Assembly: GCF_002270415.1 (NCBI RefSeq)
Contig: NZ_NNRI01000024.1
Location: 95,217-159,216 of the forward strand
Reading direction: 5' to 3'
Length of the DNA stretch: 64,000 nt
Source: Mesorhizobium sophorae
Lineage (GTDB): Bacteria; Pseudomonadota; Alphaproteobacteria; Rhizobiales; Rhizobiaceae
The translations under genes and the position numbers were made by a program. The notes beneath the pieces are model-generated. The model was given only the letters and a program-made list of their open reading frames with translations, was not told the origin of the DNA and did not search any database. This document shows positions 63,827-64,000 of the stretch, one piece after another (the stretch's first letter is position 1; each line of letters opens with the position of its first letter).

Positions 63827-64000
63827 AAAATACCTATGTAAGCGTCGTCAGATTCGCCCGGAAAGCAGCTGAGGGCTGCGGATTGCTTGCGGCGTTGGAG
63901 CGGTCGAACAACCGCTCTGCTCTCTGGATCAGAAGTCTGTTCGGCATATACGACAGCGCTGACCTGGTTCGGCTTGACATGCCGTGGTGGACATTCTCCG
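63823..64000 (+). CDS. Probable methyltransferase gene, 3' end outside window
   Basis: A frame open from the TTG at 63823, overlapping the previous stop by four bases (TTGA), to the window end. It begins KNTYVSVVRFARKAAEG and reaches IRSLFGIYDSADLVRLDMPW. The ending resembles the region before the SAM-binding core of some rhizobial class I methyltransferases, but the core itself is not visible, so the function is a guess. Confidence 0.5.
   Translation, partial: MKNTYVSVVRFARKAAEGCGLLAALERSNNRSALWIRSLFGIYDSADLVRLDMPWWTFS

Overview
The window reads as one contiguous piece of chromosome from an alphaproteobacterium of the order Rhizobiales, most like Mesorhizobium. The reasons are the high GC with strong third-position GC, the coxB-coxA-ctaB-coxF-ctaG-coxC-DUF983-SURF1-ispH-thrB-rnhA gene order, a CcrM-type GANTC methyltransferase, CtrA-like TTAA-N7-TTAAC boxes, an IalB-like protein, a BTLCP (peptidase C93) protein, and two families of short palindromic intergenic repeats. 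The genus is inferred and was not verified by search. Nearly all genes are housekeeping. I found no insertion sequence, prophage, CRISPR array or transposase.

Layout. 1-5.8 kb: a truncated pirin, dxs, a small secreted protein behind a perfect CtrA-type box, a GFA/CENP-V protein, tlyA, and an overlapping Fe-S RNA methyltransferase. 5.9-11.7 kb: a caspase-fold protein that lacks both catalytic residues, a transglutaminase-like peptidase, tldD and an IalB-like protein. 12.0-21.7 kb: the aa3 cytochrome oxidase operon with its assembly factors (including the 54-residue coxF), an L,D-transpeptidase, DUF983, SURF1, ispH, thrB and rnhA. 21.7-25.1 kb: a histidine phosphatase, DUF2938, a Prx5-type peroxiredoxin, an orphan DsbD-alpha protein and YqgE. 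25.1-31.3 kb, minus strand: thrC, an M16 peptidase, a GNAT acetyltransferase and a DISM-GGDEF-EAL membrane protein in one run. 31.4-41.0 kb: a lipoprotein, two HAD phosphatases, ccrM, mutY diverging from a DUF721/DciA gene, a DsbA-like lipoprotein and smc, a set rich in chromosome-maintenance functions. 41.1-45.2 kb: a GT25/O-antigen-ligase fusion, a sparsely coding gap, a Crp/Fnr regulator, tRNA-Gln(TTG) and a VOC protein. 45.4-55.9 kb: ppdK, a GT9 glycosyltransferase, a polysaccharide deacetylase, DUF427, an orphan 118-residue protein, an acyl-CoA synthetase, DUF1499, an MBL-fold hydrolase and bioY. 55.9-64.0 kb: a surface-polysaccharide block with a UDP-glucuronate 4-epimerase-like gene, rmlA-rmlC-rmlB-rmlD for dTDP-L-rhamnose, a methyltransferase/coiled-coil protein, a large unknown membrane protein, and the start of a further gene. 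The last 3 kb look less GC-rich.

The most unusual signals are these. (i) Two intergenic repeat families sit exactly at gene 3' ends, so that five different genes (pirin, DsbD-alpha, GT25-ligase, ppdK and the polysaccharide deacetylase) terminate at or inside a repeat copy. (ii) The 795-residue secreted pseudo-caspase has a proline-rich and Asn/Gly/Gln-rich tail. (iii) A GT25 glycosyltransferase is fused to an O-antigen ligase. (iv) CtrA-like boxes lie before several small or secreted proteins.
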